Below, piece after piece: positions 10,801 through 19,980 of a stretch of DNA of 64,000 nucleotides. Made by a program: the position numbers and the translations under genes. The stretch lies in the NCBI GenBank assembly GCA_003313425.1, contig NHZP01000036.1:1-64000 (forward strand). The letters run 5' to 3'. The notes under the pieces were generated by a model. It was given only the letters and a program-made list of their open reading frames with translations. It was not told the DNA's origin and made no database searches. The stretch comes from Pseudopyrenochaeta lycopersici. Its lineage: Eukaryota > Ascomycota > Dothideomycetes > Pleosporales > Pseudopyrenochaetaceae. Numbering within the stretch: the first letter of the stretch is position 1; every line of letters starts with the position of its first letter.

Positions 10801-11312
10801 CTTGCTCTTTGTGGCGACCGCTTGGTTCGAGAGTTGAATCGGGTGTGAAAGGCACTGTCGTTTGCATCTGATTGCTCGAGTACCCATTGGTTGTGTGCTT
10901 CCGTCAGGTATGCGATGATGGAGTTGTCCCATCTCTTTAACGACGTAGGTTCATTCTTATTATCCCACCAAATTCCTTGTCGTCTGAGTAGTCTAAATGA
11001 GACGAGGTTGCATAGAATCTCCGGGCAGAAGGCAACGTTCTCTAATCGGAGTATCTCTGTGCCATATGGTGACTTGACTTTGATATGTACGGTGCCATAC
11101 CCTTTAATCCATATTCGTGCGTCGCCTGTCCACACGCAGTCACCGGGGATAGGTGGACGGAGGTGAGTTAGGCGTTGCGCCATGTTGCAGATGTGTATTG
11201 TCGCGCCCGAATCGAGGATGAATGCATTCTTTAGCGGATACGGTTGGTTCTTCATTGAGAACACTGACGCGGTATACGCGGCTTCGATTGTTGATATAAC
11301 TCTTCCTTCTAG
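7815..11312 (-). CDS. pol: Copia pol (protease-integrase-RT-RNase H), made by stop readthrough
   Basis: One uninterrupted frame of about 1,165 codons follows the gag stop. In order it shows protease (FILDSGATIHIC), the GAG-pre-integrase zinc motif (LWHKRLGHPG..CDACGRAK), and an integrase core with IAIDFHDY, a later VIETDNE and NGGGERSGG supplying the D-D-E residues. The reverse transcriptase has VRGDQQ, QYDVTNAFVHA and the catalytic YVDD box. RNase H shows SDAS, TTEAELLALS and CDNTQTI. The first ATG in frame (11255) would begin inside the protease and skip 19 codons. There is no independent start, so translation must come through the gag UGA. All catalytic motifs are intact, consistent with an active copy. 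Confidence 0.93.
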   Translation of the reverse strand, partial: LEGRVISTIEAAYTASVFSMKNQPYPLKNAFILDSGATIHICNMAQRLTHLRPPIPGDCVWTGDARIWIKGYGTVHIKVKSPYGTEILRLENVAFCPEILCNLVSFRLLRRQGIWWDNKNEPTSLKRWDNSIIAYLTEAHNQWVLEQSDANDSAFHTRFNSRTKRSPQRASAILWHKRLGHPGPAVIEHLVQQSEGVRIKGVTTVECDACGRAKSKRRIRREPRLSEEGPGERIAIDFHDYEVGSYSKEKSQMLITDRFSAYNWDFYFTDNRPARSIIRLLDNFTCFLYTQFNISVKVIETDNEIVTVKPEVKRWCTSKGIKVEPSAPDTQSQNGGGERSGGVIKEKARTIRLDANLPWELWPEITRAAVYLYNRTPNYSNRWKSPYEVFFTRVAAMNGIVTGPRKPNQAHLKAYGCKAFAMTDDTHRGKSRLQRLDPKAWIGYLIGYQSTNIYRVWIPSLAKVISTRDVVFDESVVFSGKTEDLMDNLMHNTLQEIAMWVKTIELPTPPRQEQPETGSFYEDDTIMGESSSPQGRKSRGCRSRKAMDSYPTPPDTPPPVALLSQAWTDELEANSMTTQGSSKTEPWAAAFMAGTQAGHVGEHEGKLIDKAQLKRMLAKGVKPHRNQLPPLPTTYSKLEDHPLYEMFKEAEREHLRSHEQMKSWAEVPITPIKRKGHQILDCMWVYTYKLDKHHRLIKCKARLVVRGDQQRNITSQDTYAATLASRSFRMLMAIAAKFNLELKQYDVTNAFVHATIDREIYMRMPRGYQKPGTILKLEKALYGLRISPLLWQKEFVSTLTNLGFKQVPHEACCMIKDGIIIFFYVDDIILAYHQKKEVEAQQAIKALQERYTFTGGEDLQWFLGVEVIRDREQRLIQLSQLAYADKISRLADRKDVRHDTPMASVELQPREGLASPSEVNKYQRKIGSLLFAAVTTRPDIAFATSRLARFLVNPGTEHQEAADRVLLYLAATKSRALQLGGGDKLEVASDASFGDNTVDRKSSQGYVIKLFGGLITWRASKQDTVTTSTTEAELLALSQVAKEAIFTSRLLKELQISLPESTITIQCDNTQTIRLVTEEITKLQTKLRHVDIHNHWLRQEVLLGRIQVKYVESSQMLADGLTKALPSNKWENFLNQLGLVNKKPALAKELKLEDIQTQIEDLTIA

Positions 11313-11315
11313 TCA
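11307..11315 (-). promoter_or_regulatory. Gag stop codon in leaky UGA-CUA-G context
   Basis: On the minus strand gag ends GAT TGA CTA GAA, and pol continues in the same frame. UGA followed by CUA(G) is the best-known eukaryotic stop-readthrough signal, used for example by fungal glycolytic enzymes to add a peroxisomal targeting tail. Here it would set a fixed Gag to Gag-Pol ratio. The sequence is directly visible; its use for readthrough is inference. Confidence 0.7.
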
Positions 11316-12638
11316 ATCTTTTAAGACTTCGGGTGTTGGTGTTTGCGAATTTTTAATCAGCGGCGTCTTTGATCGTTGGCGCTTTGAGTCTAATAATTTG
11401 ATTAGCTCTGGGTCATACTTTCTTTTGTACTCAACGAGTTTGGCTATTCTTGAATCTGGTGTAAACCACGTAGGTGCCTTATCTTCGTTTAGATAGAAAC
11501 AATCAAAAAGATTGTGGCGCTGTTCACAAGCATGGCATGTTGTGCCTTCGACTGCCGCCGTATCCTCCAGAGAGGAATGCTTGGATCTGGTGCTGCTTTG
11601 CCCAAATTTGCGTTTTCCCCGTGTTCTACCACGGTTCTTGCCCCGTAAGGCTGATGATGCTTCTTCAGCTACACCGGAGGCGTCCCTCTGTGCGCCCTGG
11701 TCGGATTCACCGCCAGCGGGGTATGCAGCGTCTCCAGCAGCGAAAGCGCTCTTCTGCTTGCCCTTTTGTGGGTAGGAGCGGCTCATATGCTCCCGGAAGA
11801 GTTTCATCATTTCTTTTCTGTCATGGTCTGGGTCACCTCTGGCCACCTGGCTAGAGAAGGCAGTCACCCACATAGGTGCTACCTTTTCCACTGCCGACAA
11901 GAAATCTTCTATAATGTCGTCATTATGTTGTACCTCCGCGACTCCTTCGGTCTCAGCGTCAGTTGCTGCTCGATCGTATTCGGCAAGCCAGATATCCCAG
12001 TTTACTGGGGTCCTCATTGGCTTCAATGCATTGTGATATCTTGTTCGTGCTCGTTGGCGTTCTTCGAGTGGGTTGATTCCTACTGTCCTTCGGATATCAA
12101 TAATCCATCGGCGAATCGTGGTACCAGGGAGGCAGCAGTTGCGCTGAATGTGCGCTGATACTGTGCTCTGAATGTGCGTTGCAAGTAACCGATAGTTAGC
12201 CCGTTCTCTGTCGTATTTCTTCTCGTCGATCTTGTAGGCTTCGAGCTGTACCTTGTAGTCGTCTCGATCGGCCTTGTATGTTTCCTGGCTTTCAGGTGAT
12301 AAGTCCGATAGTTTCGTCGGTGTAGCTGGAGTTGCATCGGTTCGGGACGGGTTTGATCTTGTTGGCTGGCTTGATGATCCAACCCGGTTACCCCGAGAGT
12401 TTGACGACGCGCTGGGTGCCGGTCGTTGGACTACAGCCGGTACGTAGTCAGCTAATCGTGGTAGGACTGGGGGGATCGGTTCCAGCAAAGGTTCTCTAGT
12501 TCCATCAGGGTCTGCGATTGCCCATACGTCGTGGAACTCTGCTTTTGCTTTGAGTTGTAGTAACCATGGCGTGTAGTTCGTGTAGTCGGTGAGGATGATC
12601 GTAGCGTCGCGTACGCCGGTAATATTTGCGTGAGACAT
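11313..12638 (-). CDS. gag: Copia Gag polyprotein
   Basis: A frame of 441 residues starts with MSHANITGVRDATIILTDYT, close to the N-terminus usual in fungal Copia Gag (followed by NYTPWLLQLKAKA). The middle is charged and helix-rich as expected for a capsid. A basic Arg/Lys/Gly stretch and a zinc-knuckle-like motif CHACEQRHNLFDC (C-x2-C-x3-H-x4-C, one residue shorter than the standard spacing) lie near the C-terminus. It forms the virus-like particle and packages RNA. The frame ends in the UGA discussed separately. No internal stop or frameshift is seen. Confidence 0.92.
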   Translation of the reverse strand: MSHANITGVRDATIILTDYTNYTPWLLQLKAKAEFHDVWAIADPDGTREPLLEPIPPVLPRLADYVPAVVQRPAPSASSNSRGNRVGSSSQPTRSNPSRTDATPATPTKLSDLSPESQETYKADRDDYKVQLEAYKIDEKKYDRERANYRLLATHIQSTVSAHIQRNCCLPGTTIRRWIIDIRRTVGINPLEERQRARTRYHNALKPMRTPVNWDIWLAEYDRAATDAETEGVAEVQHNDDIIEDFLSAVEKVAPMWVTAFSSQVARGDPDHDRKEMMKLFREHMSRSYPQKGKQKSAFAAGDAAYPAGGESDQGAQRDASGVAEEASSALRGKNRGRTRGKRKFGQSSTRSKHSSLEDTAAVEGTTCHACEQRHNLFDCFYLNEDKAPTWFTPDSRIAKLVEYKRKYDPELIKLLDSKRQRSKTPLIKNSQTPTPEVLKD

Positions 12639-12675
12639 GGTCCTCGCTCGTTATAGGGTCAGTGAGACTCTTAAT

Positions 12676-12851
12676 TGTCAGAATTTAATGAATCTTTTTG
12701 GTCATGATCGTGGATCAGAATTTTATTGTATTTTCGTTGGTTCTGTTTTCTCTCCTTTTTAAACACAGACCTGATACATCGATGATACATAGGTGATACC
12801 GTCCACGATGCAGTATTCGTATACTTCAGTTTTTATGCCTCTTATCTGACA
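12676..12851 (-). repeat. 5' LTR of the Copia element
   Basis: 176 bp, identical to 7591-7766. The 5-bp target copy GATAT follows at 12852-12856. Confidence 0.95.
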
Positions 12852-12856
12852 GATAT

Positions 12857-12974
12857 ACAAAAGCTACAGAGTGATGGTCAATATCTATACGTGTTGATGG
12901 GAGTTGGCGAAGACCAAATCGTCCCGAATCCGATGTTACGAACTGTGTTTACACGACGAACATTTCACGGTTAG
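12857..12974 (+). pseudogene. Decayed gene of unknown family, 3' part beyond Copia
   Basis: When the Copia element and one GATAT copy are ignored, the frame of the relic at 7448-7590 continues here as QKLQSDGQYLYVLMGVGEDQ and about 18 more residues, to a TAG at 12972-12974. SDGQYLYVL resembles a propeller blade strand. The family is unknown. Confidence 0.5.
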
Positions 12975-13550
12975 TTAGCTGAAGGAGACAGGCGTGACAT
13001 TGAGAAAACAAATCGTGTAGCACGATTAGGTAGAAGTTCAAAAGAATTAAGAAGAAGTTCGAAACGATTGAATATAAATCGACTGAAGGTCACAAGAAGT
13101 ACGCGGTAGTGTGAAAAACACTTTAGTTCAGCGTTAAGGTCAGTCCATACCTCACCAATAGTGTAGCCATCAGAACATCATCAGGCCAATTTAACTTCTT
13201 GGTGTACCACTTGCAGTCCACAACACTTTGAAACTCTGCGCCTAATGAGTATTCTGACCACATGATGTGACACTCGCAGCGTGCAAAAGCATTTTCCGTC
13301 ACCAGATAATATCAAAACAGCTGTAGCTGACCCCCTTTTTGCTGCATACAAAAAGGCCGACCTTCGTGCTGCTCAAGCTTCGAGGTGTACCTATTGATGT
13401 TGTTGCTGACTGTTACATTCTTCGTTATTGATGATGCTGCACAAATTCTTCTTAATCACAAGTCGCAGCGATAAACCTCCGATACAGTCTAGGATATTGA
13501 AACCAATAAGCCTCATACGATAATCTATGCATTTCTTCATCTCCGTTGAC
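12975..13550. other. Intergenic, nothing recognised
   Basis: The first hundred bases after the TAG still read as an Arg/Lys-rich open frame and may be further relic of the interrupted gene. The rest shows no gene or repeat that I can match. Confidence 0.3.
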
Positions 13551-13741
13551 AGCCCCACCTTCCGTACGTAGTTAAGCGCTAACCGTCAGCATCGTCCTCA
13601 GCTAGTTATGGAAGGGTCGCGTAGAAAACAAACGATATTACAAGTCAGAGATCAATATTACATGGGCCGGACCCTGGCTGGCAGGTCGGGCCCAGTTGGT
13701 GTTGCTGCCTGGCAAGATGAAGCCGCATTCACTAAGCACTG
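13551..13741. repeat. TA-flanked MITE (CAGTCG family), left-truncated
   Basis: It shares a long segment with 31247-31503 and 57121-57929, including ATATTACATGGGCCGGACCC and the right end GAAGCCGCATTCACTAAGCA, followed by a CTG|TA terminus. The left inverted repeat is missing. Confidence 0.75.
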
Positions 13742-13947
13742 TACACCTTGCGGAAATGCTTCGTTAGTTCGCGTAAGAATTTAGGTGAGGGTCTAACTTA
13801 TGAAGCGTTTCAACGTTGACAGTTTGCCGTCTTGCTATGAACAGCAGAAGATGCCATGCCATATTGATCCTGATAGCATTGTTGCATAGCAGGGCAGCTA
13901 GCCGCAATCGTAGCACGAGCTTCCCAAAGTTCCCTCGCGCCGACTCA

Positions 13948-14825
13948 CTACACAGGATCTCTCCCAACAATTACATGCCAAAGTTCCTCAACATTCTGCC
14001 AGAAGTGAAACCACTGAGTGGCGTGTTATGCAACCAACTCAAGAACTTCTCGTACTCTCGCTTTGGTCGTTTTAATACTTGGGCTCGTGAGACTACAAAC
14101 TGCGCGCAACATGGCGTCGCAATGATGTGTGGAACATCATCATTCTCGAATAGTTCAGCCCATGCGACAGCCATAGCTTTCTCCTGTGGCCTCAGTTTGT
14201 CTCCTTCTCCGTCCTGTCGGAATGGTTGGATCTCTGCTGGGCAGCCTGGTGTTGTCCGGCACCGGAAGTTTGCATATCCGGTGCGTTGGACAAATTCTAC
14301 CCTCACGGCTTTGATGGATTCAAGATTGTCATATTCAATGCCGTCACAATCGCGAGTGCCATGCTTGTGCTGCTGATGACCGTGCATAAACACCATTCTG
14401 GATGGTAAATTGGAGTAGTTGTCAATGATGTAGGTGAGATAGACGTATGCTTCATGCCCTTTATCTAACGTTACATCTGTATGTAAGATTGTGTTTAGGT
14501 CGTCAACCGTGTAGATCGCAGTCTGCCACCTACATGAATTAGCAGTGGTTATACTCGCAGCATAGCTTGTTGTAACAGAAGCGTGCGAACTGACGACCAA
14601 CTGCCCTGGATAAATGTTTCCGCCAGTGAAGGCTCGTGCAATTTCCAGTTTTGGGAAGTGAATGATGAAAGGAACCGTCAGGAGAAATAAGGCAGTTACG
14701 ATTGAGCACGCCAACAGCTTCCGGCGCGGAGCACGCATGACATGCGACAAAGGCCCAGTCGCCAAGCCGTTAGGGCGCTGTGAGAATGACGGTTCCGTAG
14801 ATGAGTGCAAAGGGTAAGAAGTCAC
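13948..14825 (-). pseudogene. DUF3431 protein, 3' frameshift
   Basis: The frame starts at 14825. A membrane anchor near residues 40-58 (LLACSIVTALFLLTVPFII) is followed by a DUF3431 domain with YLTYIIDNYSNLPSRMVFMH, the HQHKH-like block and a Cys-rich segment (FRCRTTPGCPAE). DUF3431 is a fungal domain of unknown biochemical role, usually in membrane-anchored or secreted proteins. In the present frame the protein stops at 13971 after GRMLRNFGM. One base away the sequence reads EELWHVIVGRDPV and then stops at 13948. That is the expected end of the family, so a single-base change near 13990 has altered the last residues. It could be a real mutation or a sequencing error; all upstream motifs are intact. 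Confidence 0.7.
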
Positions 14826-15260
14826 GGAGGGTACAATGCGCTATCGAAACATAGTCGATCTCAGGTTACCTATTATGGGACACACCGGGGAGGATATACC
14901 GCTTGCCACCCCAATATACACCACAGATCTTTGATGATGCAAATTATCCATATGGCTTGGTTGGAAAGAAAGGGTACGGCTCGTGCCACCCAGCTTCTTT
15001 TACGTCAACTTACTATTGCCCAGTTTTCACACCGATTGGCCGCCGACGCGGCTCAAGCATCAGGACGTGAGCTAACCAATCAACACATGCGGAAGCTATT
15101 GGTGTCATAACAGAGCCCCAGCTTCATGTAGCCCATAATACACTTTAGGGTGCACCTCGGCATGCACTTCGGTATGCGGACCCCTGCAGCGCTAAGAATA
15201 GGAACGCGCTACGAACCGCTTAACGTCATAAGAGCGACTTCTCCAAGAGAAAAATTACAC
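14826..15260. other. Intergenic, nothing recognised
   Basis: Spacer between two minus-strand genes. It includes the 3' flank of the DUF829 gene. No gene or repeat recognised. Confidence 0.35.
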
Positions 15261-16220
15261 TCAGTACTTCCCCGCTCGTGCCGCCTTTTCCCAATCAGGT
15301 TCATCCAAGCTGTACCCAGTGTCCACCTCTCCCACTGACTTGCTGCCGTCTCTCGCTGCAGCCTTCCTCCAGGTCTGCCTCACAGCCTCCCAGTACAACT
15401 GTGGCTCCGCTCTCGCATGCTTACAATGCTGACTGTTGTTGAAAATAACTTCCATAACCGGTATCTCTAGTTCGATCGATGCGTCCCTGTGCTCCTGAAT
15501 ATCCTGCCACGCTACTAACGCATCAGCTTTTGAGAAAAGGTAGCATCGTGGAGCGCGAAGATCAAAATAAGTAGGATCTAGTAGTTGGCGGCGAGTTTTA
15601 GATATGGGATTATTCTCGTATCCCTCGAAGACGCAGAACAGAATCCACACGCCGCCCAGAATAGTACTTCCCACCACAAAGCCCACGTGCTTGAGTATTG
15701 GATGCGGTGGAAGAGACTTCTTCAACGCGTTGCAAAGACGCAAGAAGCGAGGATGGCCTGGAGTGCTATCCAAACATAGCGCGGAAACTGGTAGTCGGTG
15801 GCTGGTCTCTTTGTGGTATGCCTCCGCCAGTTCGATAGCTTTGTTGCTACCTCCCTCGGAGAACACATGCATGAGAATACGCAGGTTTGTGCATTTCTCG
15901 TACTCAACGAGATGCTCCAGGAGAGCTTTCATCCGCTCCTGCTTTCGCTTTGGGGTTCGAAAACAGAGATCCTTCGTCGAGGTGGTGACGACAAAGACGT
16001 GGGCCGTCGGGAACAAAGTTCTGTACATATTTGTGTACTTGGAGATGTGTTCGTTGCGGGCACCAGTCCAGGATAGGAGAAGAATATGTGAAGGAACCAA
16101 GACAGAACCTGCAGAGGTGCACGTGAAACGGGTCAATTCTTCAGGAACGTGTTCCCATAGCGAGGGTGCAACAAGTCTAAAGCCAGCTATGACGTTTTCA
16201 GGCTCAGCACACCGCGTCAT
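15261..16220 (-). CDS. DUF829 / TMEM53-like alpha-beta hydrolase
   Basis: A single intact exon gives 319 residues, the usual size for fungal DUF829 proteins. Characteristic features are the early LLLSWTGARNEHISKYTNMY block, the nucleophile-elbow-like HVFSEGGSN, the middle LCLDSTPG, the hydrophobic stretch near residue 180 (GFVVGSTILGGVWILFCVF), and the C-terminal SQHCKHARAEPQLYWEAVR. The last is the most conserved motif of the family and probably places the active-site histidine. Human TMEM53 sits in the nuclear envelope. The substrate of the fungal proteins is unknown. Confidence 0.88.
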   Translation of the reverse strand: MTRCAEPENVIAGFRLVAPSLWEHVPEELTRFTCTSAGSVLVPSHILLLSWTGARNEHISKYTNMYRTLFPTAHVFVVTTSTKDLCFRTPKRKQERMKALLEHLVEYEKCTNLRILMHVFSEGGSNKAIELAEAYHKETSHRLPVSALCLDSTPGHPRFLRLCNALKKSLPPHPILKHVGFVVGSTILGGVWILFCVFEGYENNPISKTRRQLLDPTYFDLRAPRCYLFSKADALVAWQDIQEHRDASIELEIPVMEVIFNNSQHCKHARAEPQLYWEAVRQTWRKAAARDGSKSVGEVDTGYSLDEPDWEKAARAGKY

Positions 16221-16884
16221 GGTAAACGTCCCACTGCTAAGGTGTTAGAAGCGCCTTAGATACGCTACAGTATTAGAGCCTAGTTTGGTCGAGAGAGGAT
16301 ATATGCGCAGAACAAATGACAGGAAGCAGTGATGAATTACGCGTAAGAAAACGCTAGAACTGCGCAATTTGCCGCTAACAATGGTTCACCGAGACCTGCG
16401 CATGTCGCGCAATTAGCAGGCGTTTGAGCCAGAACCGGGAGAGGCACGAAAGCCCGGACTTTACCATGCCATCAATCACTATGATTGATAGAACACGTAA
16501 GCACTTGATTACGACTGCTTCGTACGCAGTGGGATGTAGATCACATAACACAATCTACTTTAAGAAGCACACCCAATATATTTGCACGCGAACCCATGCT
16601 CACTCTGCAGACAGCACGCAATATGACAATAATCTATACTGCCGTACGTTAAGGGTTCTATACAAAGCGTGACGTTCATACTAATTATATCAGGGGCTTG
16701 TGAGAAACCCTCAATCCGGTTTATTTGGCACGAGTTGGAGCTGTGACTCGGAGGAGCTAGGAGTGAATACCCGCGTAGCATGTCCCCACACGGCACAAAC
16801 GCAGTTGGGCCACAGTTGAAAGTATGAAATCTAGCTTAACGATACTGTCATCCGTTTGGCTGGGACAACCGCTTGCAATGTTCC
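16221..16884. other. Intergenic, nothing recognised
   Basis: Upstream flank of the DUF829 gene. No open frame with supporting features. Confidence 0.35.
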
Positions 16885-17103
16885 TGTCAGATACAAGGAG
16901 AAGCTTAGATGTACTGCATAGGAAAGAGCTATCAATAGTAGGACCGATAACTACTACTATCTGCGGAACCTCCGGAAGCAGAGGACATATAGAAAAAAAG
17001 CGGGGGACAGAACACGAACAAGAAAATGAACAGTTTTTGGACACCTCATCTATCATCTCAATCATCAATTTCTGATAAGCGCACTTCAGCATTCCATCTG
17101 ACA
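16885..17103 (+). repeat. Solo LTR, TGTCAG Copia family (copy 3)
   Basis: Begins TGTCAGATACAAGG and ends CATTCCATCTGACA. Perfect target duplication GTTCC (16880-16884 and 17104-17108). It is the reverse complement type of the copies at 2341 and 24841. Confidence 0.88.
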
Positions 17104-17167
17104 GTTCCACTACAGGGATACAGAGGTAGCGTGCCTACCAGGTTGGAATCTCCAACCCGACTAACGC

Positions 17168-17488
17168 ATGGCAGGATACTTTGCTAACTCGTACAAACAT
17201 GATGAACGCAATAGAAGTGTAGTCTTGGTGTATCACAATGGGACTTCCAAAGCAGACATACAACGTGCCTTGCAGGGATCATGGGATAAGTTCCGTTCTC
17301 AACACGAAAACCCATTTTCATCAGACGGTCAACAGGCGGTGTTGAAAGATCACCAAGAAAACCTTACGCAGACCCATATCTCGTTGATTAAAAATGACCT
17401 GGATGAAATCCGGGCGAAAACGCAGCAAATCATACAGCAGGTTGTGACACGTGGGTGGAGATTTAACGTTATGGAAGGAAGGAGTTAG
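17168..17488 (+). CDS. Small hypothetical protein
   Basis: 106 residues, polar and helix-rich, with Gln-rich heptads toward the end (RAKTQQIIQQVV). It has no signal peptide, Cys cluster or known motif. It starts 60 bp beyond a solo LTR that could supply a promoter. It may be an orphan gene or a chance frame. Confidence 0.3.
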   Translation: MAGYFANSYKHDERNRSVVLVYHNGTSKADIQRALQGSWDKFRSQHENPFSSDGQQAVLKDHQENLTQTHISLIKNDLDEIRAKTQQIIQQVVTRGWRFNVMEGRS

Positions 17489-17825
17489 CGCCTGAAGAAA
17501 AACAGTGAACTCTTCCGAAGACAGGTCCGTATACGTTGCACGAAGAAATCAGATTATCTATTAACGGTGCGTAAGGCGAAATGGCACAACTCTAATGTTT
17601 TCGTGAGGGTTCTGGATATGGTAACTCACTTTGTGGCTGACTACTACAAGCCACTAAATAAACAAAAATGGTCCTAACCAGGAGGTTATTGTAGTTTACA
17701 TCTGCTGGTACTGATGGACTGGTAGGATCAAGGTTTGATGCTGAGCAAGCAATAAACTCAGTTGCGAACAGTGGTAGAAACATTCCATGCGCTCCGTTAG
17801 TTCACACCCACTGCTAGTCCTGCCC

Positions 17826-18345
17826 CTAGTAATTAGAAAAGTATCTTCCCCGGCTACGTCCCCGGAAGTATGGCCGCGTGCCGTATGGATACGTTTGGTA
17901 GGACCGGCTGTGGTAAGGCTGTCGTCTATACCTCGTTCTGGGTAGGTATGCGCCGTGCGTATTGCGGTGACGTGTCGTCGGGCTTCTGTGTAGATCGTTT
18001 CCACGGCCGTCCTGTACTCGCTCTGTGTCCGCGCTGCGCTCCCGCGAAATGAGCCTCCTTGCAAGATTCAGTATGTCAATTCCCAGCGAGAGGCAATGCA
18101 TCGTACGAGCTATTATTGTCTGAATTTCGTGCGCATTCTTCATAGTCGACCAATTCACCGTCCTCTAGTTCTCTTCTGCTCCCGGCAGGATACTCATTCT
18201 CCACCGATTCGTTTGCGTCGGGTGTTGAGCTACGCTTTGCGGCAATGTGCCAATCCTGTAAGACTTTTGCCATCCACTCCTGGCATGTTAGGGCATGAAC
18301 AACAGCTTCGAGAAGCTGCAAAAGTAGCTGTTCTTGAGATTGCAT
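17826..18345 (-). CDS. Arg/Tyr-rich RGR-tail protein, two exons
   Basis: Two minus-strand frames join across a 49-bp intron (18058-18106, GTACGA..GCAAG), giving about 156 residues. The N-terminal half is acidic and helical (LLLQLLEAVVHALTCQEWM, then RRELEDGELVDYEEC). The C-terminal half is strongly basic and Arg/Tyr/Gly/Ser-rich, ending YFRGRSRGRYFSNY, which resembles RGG/RS-type RNA-binding tails. Upstream codons remain open before the first ATG, so the true start may lie in a further exon. No family is recognised; RNA binding is inference from composition only. Confidence 0.5.
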
Positions 18346-18671
18346 TTGTAAAAGCCAACAGTAGAATCGCAGACGCTGTGCTGCAAGCCCATATACCCCA
18401 TTTATAAAGAGAACAGTAACTTACTATGTGGGATTGCACAACCCGCAATTTGATGGAACACCGTCTTCTACGCATCTAACAGGAGATTGGGTCATTTGTT
18501 CCGGGCCCTGTAATTGTTTGCTTCTAAATTGACAGATGTTAAGGGGAAGCATTCACACTATTACGAAAACTTGAACATGGAACGAGGTCTGGGTAAACTA
18601 GAAGTCCTGGTATTCTATTTCGCCTTATTGCTCATTACACTACAATGAAGGCTCTTCTCTTGGACCAAGCT

Positions 18672-19061
18672 CTAGTTCTCTGCGCCGCTGTAGAAATCAC
18701 CAAGATCAAGATTCAACTCAGAAGGTGTGTCCATTGATCTCTTAGCATCCGATTGCGGGGTACCCAATATCATCTTCGGGCTGAAAGCTTTCTCTTCGAG
18801 ACGCGGCTCAACGGCTTCCCCAGGCATCGAGCCAAGAAAGGGACCTCTGCGCAGGATCGCGAGTAAGGTAGCAAATTCACATTCAAAGCTCTCAAGCCTT
18901 TTCTCGAGCTTGATTATCCTTTCCTCCGTGTGTCCAAGTTGTGTTTCTCTCTGCCTCGAATCATCAACGCGTTTTCTCACTCGCCGACTACGACGCTGCT
19001 TTGTCGTTGGGTTGTCATGGTCGCCACAGGTGGTCTGGGGTGGAGAGGTTTGTTTGGGCAT
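18672..19061 (-). CDS. Hypothetical basic plus coiled-coil protein
   Basis: 129 residues. A basic stretch (KQRRSRRVRKRV) is followed by a predicted coiled coil (EERIIKLEKRLESFECEFATLLAIL) with leucines at roughly seven-residue spacing. This recalls a bZIP, but the basic part lacks the N-x2-A-x2-[CS]R or NxxAQ signature. It ends 327 bp before the start of the RGR-tail gene on the same strand and could be its upstream exon. Uncertain. Confidence 0.35.
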   Translation of the reverse strand: MPKQTSPPQTTCGDHDNPTTKQRRSRRVRKRVDDSRQRETQLGHTEERIIKLEKRLESFECEFATLLAILRRGPFLGSMPGEAVEPRLEEKAFSPKMILGTPQSDAKRSMDTPSELNLDLGDFYSGAEN

Positions 19062-19194
19062 AGCGAAGCTTTCGTACGAGTTCTTCTTGGGATTTCTTCA
19101 GCGCAGATGCGGTCGCATACAAAGGCGTATGAAAGAGCTGAAGGCGGCGCGTAGGAGCCACAATTTTTAGTCTGGTCCTCTTATTAGAAGCCAT

Positions 19195-19980
19195 TAATGA
19201 TACCTAGCTTTTGCAGCGCCCCCGATGCTAATGCGACAGTCTCACAGTCCAATGGCCAAGCAGAGCGTGCATACATAATATTACGTGGGCCCCTCTTCTC
19301 GAGAGTCCAGAGTGGAAGACCAGATAATGTCACTAGCGTCCACTTGTGCTGCAGTCATAATCGCAGCGGCCCTTCCCATCGCGCATGCCGTACAGGGAGC
19401 TGCTCCACAATAAGCTTGGCCTGTCCATAAGTGGTGAAGCTTTTCCGAAGCCCAGATAGGGGCTGCGACATGCAACAGATCCATTACTAGTAGCGTGGCA
19501 CGGCACGTCCTTATCACAGCCACTATTAGTCTTTATTATCGAAATGAGCGTGAACAACACCACGGAAATCCAGAATTGCCGGATGGCCTTCTAAGAATTG
19601 AAATACTCGAAATATCAGCATTTGACCACCAGTGCTATGCATTTGGACATGAATGCATAGCGGCGAAGCGAGGAGCGCCGTGATGGTAAAGTGTTCCGAG
19701 ATCAGGGATGTGCGCCGGAGCCAAGGGGAGCGCAAGCAGCCTCTCTTGTGTCGCTATCCGTAATAAGCGGGCAATCTCTGTTGAGGCCACTTCTGAGCTG
19801 CTCAAGAACGCGCATCTACGAGCAGAGCTGCTAGTCTCCCCAAAAAGGTCATGGGTGAGCGATTTCAAAGCAATTACAGTTACACGCGGCTTAACTGAAG
19901 CGTGCTATTACATCATCACTTCACCCGTACAGCACTATTTAACGTCCGTTTGAAACAAGTAGATTGGCCAACTGAACGCA
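19195..19980. other. Intergenic, nothing recognised
   Basis: Several short frames on both strands but none with protein-like features. Confidence 0.35.

Larger units (their letters stand above)
7591..12851 (-). mobile_element. Complete Ty1/Copia LTR retrotransposon
   Basis: This 5,261-bp element lies between target duplications GATAT (7586-7590 and 12852-12856). It has two 176-bp LTRs that I find identical base for base, and full gag and pol regions on the minus strand. Next to the 3' LTR is a purine tract, GAGGGGGTG on the minus strand (7775-7767). The 5' untranslated stretch between the 5' LTR and the gag ATG is only 37 bp. The domain order protease, integrase, reverse transcriptase, RNase H places it in Copia/Pseudoviridae-like elements. 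Identical LTRs imply recent insertion and possible activity. Confidence 0.96.

Noticed and set aside
11262..11264. Non-ATG start for pol just after gag
   Set aside because: The codon is GTG on the coding strand and the frame is continuous with gag through one stop. Readthrough explains it better than separate initiation.
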